A stretch of 44,700 nt of DNA from Hyphomicrobiaceae bacterium (GTDB lineage Bacteria > Pseudomonadota > Alphaproteobacteria > Rhizobiales > Hyphomicrobiaceae), in contig JAKFWF010000031.1 of assembly GCA_021730785.1 (NCBI GenBank), positions 1-44,700 on the forward strand, read 5' to 3'. The position numbers were made by a program, and so were the translations under genes. The notes under the pieces were generated by a model. That model saw only the letters and a list, made by a program, of their open reading frames with translations. It was not told the origin of the DNA and did no database searches. Below, in pieces: positions 1 to 9,727 of this stretch (its first letter is position 1; the number at the start of each line of letters is the position of its first letter).

Positions 1-126
1 TTCGCCGTCGGCCGTGCCGAGCACGATCCGCGCCCGCCACACGACCTTGGCCGGCGTGTTGCGATCCGCAATCGCTCGCTCGAGCCGCGCCCGGTCTTCC
101 GCCGTAACTGTGATCGCTGTTTTCAT
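1..126 (-). mobile_element. IS630-family transposase, N-terminal fragment (runs off window)
   Basis: The reverse strand opens with an ATG at 124-126 and reads MKTAITVTAEDRARLERA, then continues through a run ending IVLGTADGE at the window edge. This is the N-terminal helix-turn-helix stretch typical of IS630-family transposases, which recognise the element ends. Only 42 codons are visible, so I cannot say whether the element is intact. IS630 elements insert at TA dinucleotides. The end of the element should lie between about 127 and 190, where a CTAG at 183-186 supplies a TA, but no inverted repeat can be tested because the other end lies outside the window. The family call rests on recognising the N-terminal sequence. 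Confidence 0.75.
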
Positions 127-360
127 GCCCACAGCTTGCCTGATTTGCCAAGCCATGGGAATCCAGAGTCAGTGACGGAACACTAGGTTATTCACCAAAG
201 TCCGGCAGCGGCCAGAAATCTGATGACTGAAAAACAATTCGCCACTTGCACTGTATACGCCTTGTGTCGCTCGCGGAGGGCATCACGCAAACTTGACAAC
301 CTTTCCGCTGCATGTGCTCTACGGCCGTTGCGATATTGCAACCGCTAAGGACGCTGTCTC
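127..360 (+). promoter_or_regulatory. Intergenic region with possible aspS promoter
   Basis: This 234-base gap lies between the transposase start and aspS. It has a TTGACA at 293-298, a consensus -35 hexamer, but no convincing -10 at 16-18 bases downstream. A TATACG at 254-259 lacks a good -35. The aspS ribosome binding site AAGGA is at 347-351, nine bases before the ATG at 361. No gene is supported here. The start of the IS630 element presumably lies in its left part. Confidence 0.3.
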
Positions 361-2193
361 ATGGCCACGACTGAGGGCAAAATGCCCGCTACCCTGCACC
401 GCTACCGCTCGCACACCTGTGGGGCGCTGCGGATCGGTGACATCGGCGCAGGCGTCCGTCTGTCGGGCTGGGTACACCGCGTGCGCGACCATGGCGGCCT
501 GTTGTTCATCGACCTGCGCGACCACTACGGCATCACCCAGATCGTGGCCGATACGGACAGCCCGGCGTTCAAGGCCATTGAAGCGGTGCGCTCCGAATGG
601 GTGGTGCGGATCGACGGCACCGTGCGCCGCCGCCCCGACGGCACCGACAACAAGGAATTGCCGACGGGCGAAATCGAAGTGCTGGCCACCGAACTCGAGG
701 TTCTGAGTCAGGCCAAGGATCTGCCCGTACCAGTGTTCGGCGAGCCCGAGTATCCGGAAGACCTCCGCCTCACCTATCGCTTCCTCGACCTGCGGCGCGA
801 GACCTTGCACCGCAACATCATGACCCGGCTGGCCGTGATCAAATCGATCCGCGCTCGCATGGACCGTGCTGGCTTCAACGAATTCGCAACGCCGATTCTC
901 ACCGCCTCGTCACCTGAGGGTGCGCGCGACTTCCTGGTGCCCTCGCGCATTCATGCCGGCAAGTTCTACGCCCTCCCGCAGGCACCGCAGCAGTACAAGC
1001 AGCTGCTGATGATGTCGGGTTTCGACCGCTATTTCCAGATCGCACCCTGCTTCCGCGACGAGGACCCGCGCGCCGATCGCCTGCCTGGCGAGTTCTACCA
1101 ACTCGACGTGGAGATGAGCTTCGTCGAGCAGGAAGACGTGTTTTCGACCATGGAGCCGGTGATGACCGGCGTGTTCGAGGAGTTCGCCAAGGGCAAGCCG
1201 GTGACCAAGGCCTGGCCGCGCATTCCCTACGACACGGCAATCGCCAAATACGGCTCGGACAAGCCCGATCTGCGCAACCCGATTGAAATGTCGGACGTGA
1301 CGGAGCATTTCCGTGGCAGCGGCTTCAAGGTGTTTGCCGGCATGATCGAGAAGGACCCCAAGGTCCGCGTCTGGGCGATCCCAGCGCCAACCGGTGGGTC
1401 CCGCGCCTTCTGCGACCGCATGAACGGCTGGGCGCAGAAGGAAGGGCAGCCGGGCTTGGGCTACATCTTCTGGCGGGACGAGGAAGGCGCTGCCGGCGCC
1501 GGTCCTGTCGCCAAGAACATCGGCCCGGAACGTGCTGCAGCCATCCAGGCGCAGACGGGTTTGAAGACCGGCGATGCCGTATTCTTCGCCGCCGGCGACC
1601 CGGCCAAGTTCTACAAGTTCGCCGGCCTTGCGCGCGACCAGATCGGCCGCGAGTTGAAGCTGATCGAGGAAAACCAGTTCAAGCTGTGCTGGATCGTCGA
1701 CTTCCCCCAATACGAGTACAACGACGAAGACAAGAAGATCGACTTCTCGCACAACCCGTTCTCGATGCCCCAGGGCGGGCTGAAGGCGCTGGAGGCCGCC
1801 AAGACGCAAGATGAGATTCTCGCGCTCAAGGCCTACCAGTACGACATCGTCTGTAACGGCTTCGAGATTGCCTCGGGCGGCATCCGCAATCACATCCCCG
1901 AGGCCATGGTGAAGGCATTCGGCATCGCCGGCTATCCGCCGGAGACGGTGGAAGAGCGGTTCGGCGGCATGTACCGGGCGTTCCAGTACGGCGCACCGCC
2001 GCACGGGGGCATGGCGGCCGGCATCGACCGCATCGTGATGCTGCTGTGCGGCACGAAGAACCTGCGCGAAGTCGCTCTGTTCCCGATGAACCAGCAGGCG
2101 AACGACCTGCTTATGGGCGCACCCGCCGAGGCGACGCCGAAGCAGCTGAAGGAGCTGCATGTGCGGGTCAACGTGCTGGAGAAGAAGGTGTGA
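361..2193 (+). CDS. aspS: Aspartyl-tRNA synthetase
   Basis: Class II aminoacyl-tRNA synthetase that charges tRNA-Asp in the cytosol; 610 residues, normal for bacterial AspRS. An N-terminal OB-fold anticodon-binding domain (about 15-120, with [12 protein letters not shown]) is followed by the catalytic core. Motif 2 reads [19 protein letters not shown] and motif 3 contains [13 protein letters not shown]. The bacterial GAD insertion domain lies between them. The ATG at 361 has AAGGA nine bases upstream; an in-frame ATG at 382 is the alternative start. The LPGEFYQLD variant of motif 2 resembles Rhizobiales AspRS rather than the gammaproteobacterial form. Whether it also charges tRNA-Asn (with GatCAB) cannot be read from this window. 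Confidence 0.97.
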   Translation: MATTEGKMPATLHRYRSHTCGALRIGDIGAGVRLSGWVHRVRDHGGLLFIDLRDHYGITQIVADTDSPAFKAIEAVRSEWVVRIDGTVRRRPDGTDNKELPTGEIEVLATELEVLSQAKDLPVPVFGEPEYPEDLRLTYRFLDLRRETLHRNIMTRLAVIKSIRARMDRAGFNEFATPILTASSPEGARDFLVPSRIHAGKFYALPQAPQQYKQLLMMSGFDRYFQIAPCFRDEDPRADRLPGEFYQLDVEMSFVEQEDVFSTMEPVMTGVFEEFAKGKPVTKAWPRIPYDTAIAKYGSDKPDLRNPIEMSDVTEHFRGSGFKVFAGMIEKDPKVRVWAIPAPTGGSRAFCDRMNGWAQKEGQPGLGYIFWRDEEGAAGAGPVAKNIGPERAAAIQAQTGLKTGDAVFFAAGDPAKFYKFAGLARDQIGRELKLIEENQFKLCWIVDFPQYEYNDEDKKIDFSHNPFSMPQGGLKALEAAKTQDEILALKAYQYDIVCNGFEIASGGIRNHIPEAMVKAFGIAGYPPETVEERFGGMYRAFQYGAPPHGGMAAGIDRIVMLLCGTKNLREVALFPMNQQANDLLMGAPAEATPKQLKELHVRVNVLEKKV

Positions 2194-2200
2194 ACGAACG

Positions 2201-2240
2201 TCGACCGGCGACGGCGCTCATACCGCCGCAGGCCGGTCGA
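2201..2240 (+). terminator. Hairpin after aspS, possible terminator
   Basis: Nine-base arms TCGACCGGC (2201-2209) and GCCGGTCGA (2232-2240) are perfect complements. An inner GGCG/CGCC pairing extends the stem. It starts eight bases after the aspS stop codon. No T-run follows, so this is not a canonical intrinsic terminator; it could act with Rho or as an mRNA 3' stabiliser. Confidence 0.4.
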
Positions 2241-2368
2241 TGATCACTACCTCTTGCTCGGCCATGACTGAACTCATTTCAGCTCGGCCGGTCACACCCG
2301 CGTTCCTTGCTTCCATGGCCGGGAAGGCGTACTCGTGGGTCGACTGACAGCTGAACGGCGGATCGGGC

Positions 2369-3730
2369 ATGCGCAAGTTCGCGTTGTTTCTTCTACTCAC
2401 AGTAATTGCAGCCGGCGCCGTGGTGGTGCTGTTGCCGAATGCGCGCGACCGGCTGGAAGCGCAGTTTCCGCAAGTTCGTGAGGCCCGGCAGCAGGTCGAA
2501 ACGGCGACCGGCGTCAAGATCGGCGATCTGGCGGCCGCCAAGCCTGCCGCCACCACCAAGGACAAGGCCGCCCAAAAGCGCGGGCCCCAATCGGTGCCCG
2601 TCACGGCGGCCATGGTTGTCGAGCAGGACATGCCGATCATCCTGTCGGCTGCCGGTAGTGTCGAGGCGCTGGCCTCGGTGTCCGTGCGCACGCGCGTCGA
2701 TGGTCAGATCGTTTCGGTCGGCTTCAAGGAAGGCGACCTCGTCAGCGAAGGCCAGGTGCTGTTCCAGCTGGACGATCGGCTGGTCAGGGCGCAGATGGCC
2801 CAGGCGGAAGCCAACATCGCCAAGGACGTCGCCAGCATGTCCGATGCGGAGGCCGTGCTCTCGCGCCGCGAAACGCTGCTGCTGAAGAAGATCACGTCCG
2901 AGGCCTCGCTGGACACCGCCAAGGCCGCAGTGGGGGCGCTCAAGGCCAGCATTGCTGCCGGCAAGGCCGCGCTCGACGTGCAGAAAACCCAACTCGACTA
3001 TCTCGCAATCCGGGCACCGATCACGGCGCGCACCGGCAGTCTGACGGCCAAGCTCGGCACCAACGTGCGGGCGGCCGACCCGGTGGCCCTTGTCACGCTG
3101 AACCAGATCAGGCCGATCGTCGTCAGCTTCGCCATGCCGCAGACCGAACTCACCGTATTGCGCGACGCGCTGAAGCGCGGCGCCAAGGCCGAGGTGGTGG
3201 TGCCGGGCTCAAAGCCCTTGCGCGTCAGTGGCGATCTCACGTTCGTCGACAATCAGGTCGACAAGACAACCGGCACCGTGACCGCCAAGGTCATCAGCGC
3301 CAACGCCGACGAGGCCCTGTGGCCGGGCCTGGCGGTCGAGGTCGATCTGACGGTCGAAGTGAAGCGCAACATGCCGGCGGTCCCGGCCAGTGCGGTATTG
3401 CCTGCCCAACAGGGCATGATCGCCTGGGTGATCGGGGCCGACAACAAGGTTGCCCCGCGTGAAGTGACGGTGGAGCGCATCATCGGCCAGACGGCCTTTG
3501 TCGCCTCGGGCCTCAAGGCTGGCGAGCGGGTGGTGACCGATGGCCAGCTGCGGATCGCGACCGGCACCACAGTGACGGTGCCGGAGGCAAAACCTGCTGC
3601 GGACACGAAAAAAGCACCCGAGGCCAAGTCAGAACCCAAGCCAGATGCGACCGCTGCACCCGAGGCGAAAGCCAAGAAGGGCGGCGCCCCGGAAGCCAAA
3701 TCCCCGATCCCCGTTCCCGGCCGGAGCTGA
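2369..3730 (+). CDS. RND efflux periplasmic adaptor (membrane fusion protein)
   Basis: MdtA/AcrA-type adaptor that links an inner-membrane RND pump to an outer-membrane channel; 453 residues. It has an N-terminal membrane anchor (about 5-22, very hydrophobic) and a lipoyl-like half (RTRVDGQIVSVGFKEGD) split by an alpha-hairpin (about 130-200, rich in Ala, Lys and Glu). Beta-barrel and membrane-proximal domains follow (LDYLAIRAPITARTGSL, then LWPGLAVEVDL). The last 45 or so residues are a low-complexity tail of Lys, Ala, Pro and Glu, longer than usual for the family. No lipobox Cys is seen, so it is probably anchored by the N-terminal helix. It is followed after five bases by the pump gene, clearly one operon. 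No outer-membrane factor is in the window. Confidence 0.92.
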   Translation: MRKFALFLLLTVIAAGAVVVLLPNARDRLEAQFPQVREARQQVETATGVKIGDLAAAKPAATTKDKAAQKRGPQSVPVTAAMVVEQDMPIILSAAGSVEALASVSVRTRVDGQIVSVGFKEGDLVSEGQVLFQLDDRLVRAQMAQAEANIAKDVASMSDAEAVLSRRETLLLKKITSEASLDTAKAAVGALKASIAAGKAALDVQKTQLDYLAIRAPITARTGSLTAKLGTNVRAADPVALVTLNQIRPIVVSFAMPQTELTVLRDALKRGAKAEVVVPGSKPLRVSGDLTFVDNQVDKTTGTVTAKVISANADEALWPGLAVEVDLTVEVKRNMPAVPASAVLPAQQGMIAWVIGADNKVAPREVTVERIIGQTAFVASGLKAGERVVTDGQLRIATGTTVTVPEAKPAADTKKAPEAKSEPKPDATAAPEAKAKKGGAPEAKSPIPVPGRS

Positions 3731-3735
3731 ACCCG

Positions 3736-6700
3736 ATGGGTCTGTCAGAGCTTTGCATCCGCCGCCCGGTCATGACGACGCTGCTGATGGCGTCTTTGCT
3801 GCTGGCCGGGCTCGTCGGCTATCGCCAGCTGCCGATTGCGGCCATCCCGCGCATCGACGTGCCAACCATCACGATCACGGCCCAGCTGCCGGGCGCGAGC
3901 CCCGACACCATGGCGGTCTCGGTCGCAGCGCCCCTGGAGCGTCAGTTCGCAACGATCGCCGGCATCAAGGATATCACCTCGACGAGTGTCGAAGGGCAGA
4001 CCTCGGTGACGCTCGAGTTCGAACTCACGCGCAATATCGATGCGGCAGCCCTCGATGTGCAATCGGCGATCTCGGTCGCCACATCGCGCCTGCCGTCGGA
4101 GATTTCCGCGCCGCCAAGCTTCCGCAAGGTCAATCCGGCCGACAGCCCCGTCATCTTCCTCGCCCTGACCTCGGATACGGCCCAGGCGCAGGTGATGAAC
4201 GAGTTCGCCGACAAGGTGATGAGCCCGCGCATCTCGACCTTGCCGGGCGTCGCGCAAATCAACATCAATGGTGCCCAGAAGCGCGCGGTGCGCATCAAGT
4301 TCGACCTCGATGCGCTCGCCGCCCGCGGCATCGGCATCGACGAGATCCGCACGTCGGTCAGTGCCCTGACCTCGGTGTCGCCGCTCGGCTCGATCCGCAC
4401 CGACCGGCAGATCTACGTCCTTGAAACCAAGTCGGCGGAGCCGACGGCCGCCTACTTCAAACCGGTGATCATCGCCTGGAAGAATGGCGCGCCGGTTCGC
4501 TTGCAAGACGTGGCGAAGGTTGAGGACTCGGTCGAGAACGAGGAAGCGCGCGCCGAACTGCAGGGCAAGCGCGCGATTTCGCTGTCGGTGCAGCGCCAGC
4601 CCGATGCCAATACGGTGGCTGTAACGAATGCGGTACGCGCGCTGGTGCCGAAGTTTCAGGCCGAACTGCCGCCGACCATCCAGCTGACAATCCTCAGCGA
4701 CCGGTCCGAATCGATCAAGGACAGCGTGCACGACGTGCAGCTAACCCTGTTGCTGACCGCCGTGCTCGTCATTCTCGTGATTCTCGCCTTCCTGCGCACG
4801 TGGCGGGCGACCATCATTCCGGCCATTGCCTTGCCATTGTCGATCATCGGCACGTTCGCTGGCATGGCCGTCCTCGGCTTTTCGCTCGACAACGTGACGC
4901 TGCTGGCGCTCACCCTCGCCCTCGGCTTCGTCGTCGATGATGCGATCGTCGTGCTCGAAAACATCGTGCGCTATATCGAGCAGGGCATGAAGCCCTTCGA
5001 GGCCGCCATCAGGGGCGCCAAAGAAATCGGCTTCACGGTGATCTCGATCACGGTGTCGCTGGTCGCCGTCTTTATCCCGATTTTGTTCATGGGCGGCGTG
5101 GTCGGGCGCTTTTTCTTCTCGTTCGCAGCCACCATCTCGATTGCGATCCTGCTGTCGGGCTTTATCTCGCTGACACTGACGCCGATGCTCGCCGCCCGCA
5201 TGCTCAGTTCGCACCACGACAACAAACCGGGCCTCGTCAGTCGCGGGTTCGAAGCGGGATATGACGCGTTTGCGGCGGGCTACCGCATCACCCTCGACTG
5301 GTCGCTGAAGGCGCGCTGGCTGATGATCCTGATGACGCTCGGCACGGTGTGGGCGACGGTCTCGCTGTTCGGCGTCGTCAAGAAGGGCTTCCTGCCGGTC
5401 GAAGATACCAGCATCCTATTGGTGCGCACCGAGGCCGCACCCGACATCTCGTTCCAGGGCATGCTGGAGCGCCAGCGCCGCGTCGCCGAGGTCATTCGCA
5501 GCGACCCAGATGTGCTCTACGTCAACTCCAATGTGGCGGCCGGCAATTTCAATCCGACGCTCAACCGCGGCACGGTTTTCACCCAATTGAAGCCACGCCA
5601 CGAGCGCGCCGGCAACGCAACCATCACCGACGTGCAGAACCGGCTGCGTGTGCGCCTCGCCACGCTCACGGGCATCCGTGCCTTCCCGCAGCCGCTGCAG
5701 AACATTCGCATCGGCAGCCGGGCCGGTGCGTCGGCCTTCCAATACACTTTGTCCAGTGTCGACCAGGAGTTGCTCTACGCTTTTGCGACCAAGCTGACCG
5801 ACCAGGTCAAGCGCACGGCCGGTTTCGCCGATGTGACAACCGACCTGCAGCTTGGTGCGCGCCAGGTCACGATCGCGATCGATCGCGATGCGCTCGCCCG
5901 CTACAACGTCACCAACGAAGCGGTGCGCTCGACGTTGTATTCAGCTTTCGGCTCGCGCAAGATCGCCACCGTGTTCACCGCTGCCAACGACTATTCCGTG
6001 ATCCTGGAAGCCGACAAGGCGCTGCTGCTCGATCCAAGCGCACTGTCACGCATCTACGTCAAATCGACCACGGCTCAGCTGGTTCGCCTAGACACTCTGG
6101 CCACGGTCACACTCGGCGCCGGGCCCATCGCGGTCGCCCGGCAGAGCCAGCTGCCGGCGGTGACGGTCACGTTCAACCTGGCACCCGGTTTCACGCTCGG
6201 CGAAGCGGTCACCGCCATGGCCGACGCCGAGCGCCAGATTGGCATGCCAGCAACCATCAATGGCCAGTTCGCCGGTACCGCCCAGGTGTTCCAGGACAGC
6301 TTCCGCGACCAGCCGCTACTGATCCTGGCCGCCGTGATCACCATCTATATCGTGCTCGGCATTCTCTACGAAAGCTTCATCCACCCGATCACCATCCTGT
6401 CCGGCCTGCCATCGGCGAGCCTCGGCGCGCTGCTGACGCTCTACTGGTATGACACCGAGCTTTCGATCATTGCCATGATTGGCATCCTGTTGCTGATCGG
6501 CATCGTCAAGAAAAACGCGATCATGATGGTTGACTTCGCAATCGAGGCGCGAGCGCAAGGTGCCACACCGGAGGCAGCCATTCGCGAGGCCTGCCTGCTG
6601 CGCTTCCGCCCGATCATGATGACGACGATGGCGGCACTGTTTGGAACCCTGCCGATCGCGGTCGGCTACGGCGCCGGTGCCGAGTTGCGCCAGCCGCTGG

Positions 6701-6861
6701 GCCTCGCGGTGGTCGGTGGCCTCGCCGTATCGCAGCTCTTGACCCTGTACATCACGCCGGCGATTTACCTGCTGTTCGAGGAACTGTCGCAGCGCTTCAA
6801 GCGTAGCAAGCCGACGCGGTCGACGAGTGAAACACACGGCAGTCCGGTTGCGGCTGAATAG
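3736..6861 (+). CDS. RND multidrug efflux pump, inner-membrane permease
   Basis: HAE1/MdtB-MdtC-like proton-driven exporter; 1041 residues, the normal size for the family. The two-fold repeat is visible: each half has one N-terminal transmembrane helix, a large periplasmic porter domain (about 30-335 and 545-865), then five further helices. TM4 carries the proton-relay pair Asp401-Asp402 within FVVDDAIVVLEN, and TM10 has the conserved Lys in GIVKKNAIMMVDFA. It begins with the typical LCIRRPVMTTLL. Substrate cannot be predicted from sequence. Translation is probably coupled to the adaptor gene five bases upstream. No adjacent TetR or other local regulator is seen. Confidence 0.95.
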   Translation: MGLSELCIRRPVMTTLLMASLLLAGLVGYRQLPIAAIPRIDVPTITITAQLPGASPDTMAVSVAAPLERQFATIAGIKDITSTSVEGQTSVTLEFELTRNIDAAALDVQSAISVATSRLPSEISAPPSFRKVNPADSPVIFLALTSDTAQAQVMNEFADKVMSPRISTLPGVAQININGAQKRAVRIKFDLDALAARGIGIDEIRTSVSALTSVSPLGSIRTDRQIYVLETKSAEPTAAYFKPVIIAWKNGAPVRLQDVAKVEDSVENEEARAELQGKRAISLSVQRQPDANTVAVTNAVRALVPKFQAELPPTIQLTILSDRSESIKDSVHDVQLTLLLTAVLVILVILAFLRTWRATIIPAIALPLSIIGTFAGMAVLGFSLDNVTLLALTLALGFVVDDAIVVLENIVRYIEQGMKPFEAAIRGAKEIGFTVISITVSLVAVFIPILFMGGVVGRFFFSFAATISIAILLSGFISLTLTPMLAARMLSSHHDNKPGLVSRGFEAGYDAFAAGYRITLDWSLKARWLMILMTLGTVWATVSLFGVVKKGFLPVEDTSILLVRTEAAPDISFQGMLERQRRVAEVIRSDPDVLYVNSNVAAGNFNPTLNRGTVFTQLKPRHERAGNATITDVQNRLRVRLATLTGIRAFPQPLQNIRIGSRAGASAFQYTLSSVDQELLYAFATKLTDQVKRTAGFADVTTDLQLGARQVTIAIDRDALARYNVTNEAVRSTLYSAFGSRKIATVFTAANDYSVILEADKALLLDPSALSRIYVKSTTAQLVRLDTLATVTLGAGPIAVARQSQLPAVTVTFNLAPGFTLGEAVTAMADAERQIGMPATINGQFAGTAQVFQDSFRDQPLLILAAVITIYIVLGILYESFIHPITILSGLPSASLGALLTLYWYDTELSIIAMIGILLLIGIVKKNAIMMVDFAIEARAQGATPEAAIREACLLRFRPIMMTTMAALFGTLPIAVGYGAGAELRQPLGLAVVGGLAVSQLLTLYITPAIYLLFEELSQRFKRSKPTRSTSETHGSPVAAE

Positions 6862-6890
6862 CGACGCTACGATCACGCAACATGTGTTTG

Positions 6891-6918
6891 TTTGTGCTAC
6901 CCTTGACCAGACAATAAT
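6891..6918 (+). promoter_or_regulatory. Weak promoter candidate for the ABC operon
   Basis: AATAAT at 6913-6918 matches five of six bases of a -10 box. TTTGTG at 6891-6896 is a poor -35 with a 16-base spacer. If it is real, transcription would start near 6925, at the upstream ATG (6924), which favours the later GTG start at 6981. The gap after the RND gene (62 bases) contains nothing else. Confidence 0.25.
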
Positions 6919-6980
6919 CCCGGATGAAACTAACGGGAAACAAGAGGCCACCTGACAGTTGGCGGCCCCCGGAGGGTTCA

Positions 6981-7811
6981 GTGCACGGGACAGTTGAAGC
7001 GCGGGGGCGCAGTCCCGCTGAGCCAAGGCCGCTCGCCAGCAGCACCGAGCAGATTGCCGTGCGGAATCTGTCGCTGCGCTACGGCGATGGCGCCGATGCC
7101 GTCCACGCCTTGACCGACATCGACTTCGCCGTACGCGATGGTGAGTTCGTGTCGATCGTCGGACCGTCCGGCTGCGGAAAATCGACACTGCTGCGCATTC
7201 TCGCCGGCCTGATGCCGCCGACCCAGGGCCAAGCCCTGCTGGCCGGCTCGGCGATCACCGGTCCCAGGCGCGATATCGGCGTGGTGTTCCAATCACCGGT
7301 GCTGTTTCCCTGGCGCACGGTGCTTGCCAACGCCGAAGTGCCGGTACATGTGCAGGGGCTCAATCGCAAAGCCATGCGGGCGCGGGCGCTCGACCTGCTC
7401 AAGCTCGTCGGTCTCGAAGGCTTCGAAGGCCGCTACCCGCGCGAGTTGTCGGGCGGCATGCAGCAGCGCGTGTCGCTGGTGCGGGCGCTGATCCATGATC
7501 CAGCTCTCCTGCTCATGGACGAGCCGTTCGGCGCGCTCGACGCCATGACGCGTGAGACGATGCACATCGAACTGCAGCGCATCTGGATGGAGCGGCGCAA
7601 GACCATCGTGTTCATCACCCATTCGATCGCGGAAGCCGTATTCCTGGCCGACCGCGTCCTCGTCATGACGCCGCGGCCGGGCAAAATCGGCGCAGTGCTC
7701 AATATCGAACTGCCGCGGCCGCGCGCGCTCGACGTCGTCAACACCGAAGGGTTCGGCATCTACGTGCGCCAGATCCGGGCCGCGCTCAACGCCACCGGGG
7801 GCGCGCTGTGA
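6981..7811 (+). CDS. ABC transporter ATP-binding protein, NitT/TauT (SsuB/TauB) type
   Basis: ATPase of an importer for a small organic or anionic substrate. With the start at 6981 it has 276 residues: Walker A GPSGCGKST at 61-69, Q-loop in GVVFQSPVLFPW, signature LSGGMQQR near 156, Walker B LLLMDEPFGALD around 177-188, and the switch His in FITHSIAEA. I chose GTG 6981 because GGAGGG lies at 6971-6976. The longer frame from ATG 6924 adds 19 unconserved residues and has no ribosome binding site. The gene overlaps the permease gene by four bases (GTGA), so the two are translationally coupled. The family covers sulfonates, nitrate, thiamine precursors and others, and the sequence does not decide between them. 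Confidence 0.93.
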   Translation: MHGTVEARGRSPAEPRPLASSTEQIAVRNLSLRYGDGADAVHALTDIDFAVRDGEFVSIVGPSGCGKSTLLRILAGLMPPTQGQALLAGSAITGPRRDIGVVFQSPVLFPWRTVLANAEVPVHVQGLNRKAMRARALDLLKLVGLEGFEGRYPRELSGGMQQRVSLVRALIHDPALLLMDEPFGALDAMTRETMHIELQRIWMERRKTIVFITHSIAEAVFLADRVLVMTPRPGKIGAVLNIELPRPRALDVVNTEGFGIYVRQIRAALNATGGAL

Positions 7812-8617
7812 GCCATGCCATCACCAGGGGCACGACGGGGCTGACGCTGCGGCTGGTGCTGGTTGCCGTGGTCCTCGGCGCCTGGGAAGCCGGAGTGCGC
7901 CATTTTGAAATTGCCCCCTACATCCTGCCGCCGCCAAGCAGCATCTTTGCCGGGCTGTGGCGCGGCCTGCAGTCGGGCATATACATAAAGCACGCTGGCG
8001 TGACCTTGGCCGAAACCTTCATGGGTTTCACGCTCGGCACGATGCTCGCGTTCATCCTCGGCACTGCCGTGGCACTCAGCCGCCGCGTCGAATACTTTCT
8101 CTACCCCTTCATCGTGATGTTCCAGGCAATGCCGAAGGTGGCGCTCGCGCCGCTCATCGTCGTGTGGTTCGGCCTCGGTTTGACGTCGAAGGTGATCAAC
8201 GCCGCCCTGGTCGCGTTCTTTCCGCTGATGGTCAACACCATCGTCGGCCTGCGCTCGGCGGACGAAGATCGCGTCAATCTGCTGCGGTCGCTGGCCGCGT
8301 CGCGCTGGCAGATCTTCTGGATGCTGCAGTTGCCGAACGCCATGCCCTATATTTTCGCCGGCCTCGAGATCGCAATGATCTTTGCGCTGATCGGCGCCAT
8401 TGTCGCTGAATTCGTGGGCGCCGAGCAAGGTCTTGGCGTGCTGATCCAGAGCATGAACTTTAATCTGGACGTGGCTGGCCAATTCGGCGTGCTGCTGATC
8501 TTGTCGGTGATCGGGCTCATCCTCAACGGGCTGATCACAAGACTGCGCCGTCGCGTGCTGTTCTGGGATGCGCCGCGTGCCACCAATACGTCCCTCAGGA
8601 AGGAGCCCGGCACGTGA
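7808..8617 (+). CDS. ABC transporter permease, NitT/TauT (SsuC/TauC) type
   Basis: Inner-membrane permease of the same importer; 269 residues with about six hydrophobic helices. The cytoplasmic coupling segment that contacts the ATPase is visible as DRVNLLRSLAASRWQIFWMLQLPNA, with the family EAA-like pattern. The family hallmark PYILPPPSSIF follows the first helix. The GTG start overlaps the ATPase stop (GTGA at 7808-7811), and its own stop overlaps the GTG start of the next gene in the same way (8614-8617). This pattern indicates tight co-translation of ATPase, permease and binding protein. Confidence 0.92.
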   Translation: MSHAITRGTTGLTLRLVLVAVVLGAWEAGVRHFEIAPYILPPPSSIFAGLWRGLQSGIYIKHAGVTLAETFMGFTLGTMLAFILGTAVALSRRVEYFLYPFIVMFQAMPKVALAPLIVVWFGLGLTSKVINAALVAFFPLMVNTIVGLRSADEDRVNLLRSLAASRWQIFWMLQLPNAMPYIFAGLEIAMIFALIGAIVAEFVGAEQGLGVLIQSMNFNLDVAGQFGVLLILSVIGLILNGLITRLRRRVLFWDAPRATNTSLRKEPGT

Positions 8618-9693
8618 AAGGCAACTCGCTGAAATCACTGGCTGCCGGCGGCATCGCCGTGTTGCTCGCCGCGATGTCCGCTCCGTCGGCCGAAGCCCAA
8701 ACAGCCATTCGCGTCGGCTTTTGCTCGAAGACCATGACAGCCGCCGCGGCTGGCTTCTTTGCGGTGGCGACAAAGCTCGGCTGGTTCGCCAAAGAGGGCA
8801 TCAAGATCGATCTGGTGCCGATCGCGGGTTCCGGCGACTGCGTGAAAGCGGTGGCAACCAAGGATGTGCTGTTCGCGATTCCCTCGATCGAGCCGCTTGC
8901 CGTGATCCGGCCGCAAGGCGTGAAGGTCAAGAACTTCTATACCGCCTACCAGGGCAACATCTATGGGTTCGCCGTGCCGGCTGAGAGCCCGATCAAGACC
9001 ATCGCCGACCTGCGCGGCAAGAAGATCGGTCTGATCTCCATGGGCTCGGCGGGCCTGATCGTGACGCGCGCGCTCGTCACAGCGGACGGCATGGACCCCG
9101 ACAAGGACGTATCGATCGTCGTTGCCGGCGAGGGTGGGCAGACCGCAGCACTCCTTCGCACCAAGCAGATCGACGTGTTGTCACAGTTCGACACGCAGTA
9201 TGCTCTGGTCGAGAACGCCGGCATCAAGCTGCGCTTCCTCGACTCGATAGAGATCGCCAAATTCCCCTCGAATGGATTTGTCGCGCTGGAGGAGACCCTC
9301 GTCTCCCGCCGCAAGGAGGCGATCGCGGTGGCCCGGGGCTATGCCATGGCCACGGTGTTCGCCATGGCCAATCCCGAGGCTACCGTACGCATCTTCTGGG
9401 AAATTTATCCGCACGCGAGATCCCTCGGCAAGGAAGAGGCGGTCGCACTCAAGGACGACATGCACGTGCTGTTGGCGCGGATCCGCAACTTGCGGCTGGA
9501 AGCGGGCGGCGCCACGAAATGGGGTGAGAGTGTCATCGCCAACTACCAGGCCTATCTCGACTGGCTGTTCAAGGCCGGTGTGTTCAAGGACAAGGCCATC
9601 GCGACCGACCTCGTCACCAACGACCTGATCGACGAGATCAATACCTTCGATATGGCCGAGATCCAGGCACAGGCCCGGAACTGGAAGCCATGA
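8614..9693 (+). CDS. ABC transporter substrate-binding protein, NMT1/THI5-like (copy 1)
   Basis: Periplasmic ligand-binding protein for the importer encoded just upstream; 359 residues. A signal peptide (about 1-28, ending SAEAQ) precedes the mature start at AIRVGFCSKTM. The NMT1/TauA fold is suggested by GWFAKEGIKIDLVPI, the SGDCVKAVATKD loop and TIADLRGKKIGL. It starts with GTG, overlapping the permease stop. The next gene encodes a protein of identical length that aligns to this one end to end without gaps, so this is a tandem duplication. The ligand is unknown; the Cys in VGFC and in SGDCV is conserved in both copies. Confidence 0.9.
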   Translation: MKGNSLKSLAAGGIAVLLAAMSAPSAEAQTAIRVGFCSKTMTAAAAGFFAVATKLGWFAKEGIKIDLVPIAGSGDCVKAVATKDVLFAIPSIEPLAVIRPQGVKVKNFYTAYQGNIYGFAVPAESPIKTIADLRGKKIGLISMGSAGLIVTRALVTADGMDPDKDVSIVVAGEGGQTAALLRTKQIDVLSQFDTQYALVENAGIKLRFLDSIEIAKFPSNGFVALEETLVSRRKEAIAVARGYAMATVFAMANPEATVRIFWEIYPHARSLGKEEAVALKDDMHVLLARIRNLRLEAGGATKWGESVIANYQAYLDWLFKAGVFKDKAIATDLVTNDLIDEINTFDMAEIQAQARNWKP

Positions 9694-9727
9694 AATCGAA
9701 CCTGCGCTGCTGAAACCGGAGGCGACC

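Noticed and set aside
910-2160. 416-codon reverse-strand open frame opposite aspS
   Set aside because: High GC content leaves long antisense frames open; the translation is His/Arg/Leu-rich with no family resemblance, and aspS is certain.
2218-2691. Reverse open frame covering the gap between aspS and the RND adaptor
   Set aside because: It overlaps the adaptor start and its translation has no signal or family pattern.
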